Origin: Saprospiraceae bacterium
GTDB lineage: Bacteria > Bacteroidota > Bacteroidia > Chitinophagales > Saprospiraceae
Direction of reading: 5' to 3'
NCBI GenBank assembly: GCA_020631105.1
Contig: JAHDHW010000002.1
Coordinates: 80,012-144,011 of the forward strand
Length of the DNA: 64,000 nt
Positions within the stretch are counted from its first letter, which is position 1. Each line of letters begins with the position of its first letter. The notes below the pieces were generated by a model that saw only the letters and a program-made list of their open reading frames with translations, was not told the origin of the DNA and did no database searches. The position numbers and the translations under genes were made by a program. This document shows positions 63,158 through 64,000 of this stretch, piece after piece.

Positions 63158-63976
63158 TTGCAGCCACAAGATCAAGTCAAACCTGTTATTCATTTCGCAC
63201 ATGCCAATGGGTTTCCTCCCGGAGCGTATCAGCCTTTTCTTCATCATTTCGAAAAAGACTATCAAGTAATCACAAGCACCTTCCGACCTTTATGGGGAGA
63301 TCAGGACCATAAATGGTTGAAGAGCTGGAGGCAATTCGGAGATGATCTAATCCAGTATCTGGACAACCAGGGTTTCAAAAACGGAATAGGGATGGGGCAT
63401 TCCTTAGGAGGTGTTGCTACGATCCTGGCAGCGATGAAAAGACCTGATCTTTTTTCTAAAATAATACTGCTCGACCCGGTGATATTTGATGGGACATTGT
63501 TTCATTTGGTAAATATGCTTCCGGAAAGTTTGCGTAAAAAGATTATTCCTGTCGCTAAGATTGCGCTGAAAAGAAAAGACGAATGGCCTTCCAAAGAAGT
63601 TGTTTATAATAGCTGGCGCGCCAAACGAATCTTTAAAAGAATACCAGATGAAGTTTTGAAAAACTTAATCGAACACGCTACCATACCTACCGATAGCAAT
63701 AGCGTTAAACTTGCTTACTCCAAAGAATGGGAAACGCAGGTCTATATTACCGCGCCCTTGATTTTTCGTCAATTGAAAAAAATGAAAACACCAATGATTG
63801 TCGTTCGGGGAGATAAGACAACTGTGATTACATCTGAAATTTGGGAATCCTGGAAAGCTGCCCAACCTGATAATGTTTTCATAAACTATGAAGGAGCTGG
63901 CCATCTGGTTCCGTTTGAATTTCCTCATGCTCTAGCAAAAAAAATCCTACCTTTAATACCCACCCTGGGTCAATAG
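63158..63976 (+). CDS. Alpha/beta hydrolase
   Basis: 272 residues from a TTG start; no ATG is available near the N-terminus. Oxyanion HFAHANGFPPGAYQPFL, nucleophile elbow GMGHSLGGVATIL (Ser82), acid in VVRGDKTTVI and late His in EGAGHLVPFEF give a full triad. No signal peptide. Substrate unknown; distinct in sequence from the hydrolase at 54809. It follows the methyltransferase by 31 bp and ends close to the window edge. Confidence 0.85.
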   Translation: MQPQDQVKPVIHFAHANGFPPGAYQPFLHHFEKDYQVITSTFRPLWGDQDHKWLKSWRQFGDDLIQYLDNQGFKNGIGMGHSLGGVATILAAMKRPDLFSKIILLDPVIFDGTLFHLVNMLPESLRKKIIPVAKIALKRKDEWPSKEVVYNSWRAKRIFKRIPDEVLKNLIEHATIPTDSNSVKLAYSKEWETQVYITAPLIFRQLKKMKTPMIVVRGDKTTVITSEIWESWKAAQPDNVFINYEGAGHLVPFEFPHALAKKILPLIPTLGQ

Positions 63977-64000
63977 AAAAAATCGACTTAGGAGTATTGT

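Overview
The window is a gene-dense, AT-leaning stretch of a free-living Bacteroidota chromosome, most likely of the Saprospiria/Lewinella type. Supporting signs are a full-length SprA, PorV-family and type IX secretion (T9SS) cargo proteins, a MurF-alanine racemase fusion, a mevalonate-kinase-like GHMP kinase, TAnnTTTG promoter boxes in place of sigma70 -10 boxes, and few clear Shine-Dalgarno sites. I saw no phage, transposase, CRISPR array or rRNA operon. The class assignment is an inference from gene content.

Layout. 1-4.3 kb: the 3' part of a very large surface protein and a PorV/PorQ-family barrel. 4.7-8.2 kb: housekeeping genes (greA, HIT hydrolase, ruvC, a flippase-like membrane protein, a DUF4230 protein, a rhodanese). 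8.3-13.7 kb: an unusual HTH-plus-membrane protein, two tandem POT peptide transporters and a small basic secreted protein. 13.9-18.3 kb: three minus-strand genes for periplasmic parvulin/SurA-type foldases. 18.6-22.5 kb: murF-alr and purD. 22.7-31.1 kb: ruvA followed by sprA, the usual Bacteroidota neighbourhood. 32-34.3 kb: a histidine kinase/OmpR-type regulator pair. 34.4-41 kb: ftsH, rsfS, birA, cinA and an E2 acyltransferase. 41-46.4 kb: a TPR/PD40/OmpA/SPOR envelope protein, a PmtA-like methyltransferase, a GHMP kinase, a CYTH protein and a T9SS cargo protein. 46.6-50.3 kb: mfd and two odd minus-strand tRNA genes. 50.5-55.6 kb: an AraC regulator, three phasin-like proteins, an ArsA/Get3 ATPase with an HSP20-like tail and an alpha/beta hydrolase. 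55.8-58 kb: an outer-membrane CarboxypepD_reg protein. 58-60.4 kb: a minus-strand accessory block bracketed by a direct repeat. 60.6-64 kb: a DEAD-type helicase, an RlmI-like methyltransferase and a second hydrolase.

How the parts connect. Envelope export is the main theme: SprA is the T9SS translocon, PorV-family proteins shuttle cargo, the SurA/parvulin trio folds barrels, FtsH controls membrane quality, and two cargo-type proteins plus an OmpA/SPOR protein are likely clients. Recombination and repair appear as ruvC, ruvA, mfd and cinA. The best candidate for an undescribed system is the phasin-like/ArsA-HSP20/hydrolase cluster (51.6-55.6 kb). Next come the non-canonical tRNA pair after mfd, the three genes whose start codon lies exactly 4 nt after a TATCTTTR box (probable leaderless mRNAs), and the repeat-bracketed accessory block.
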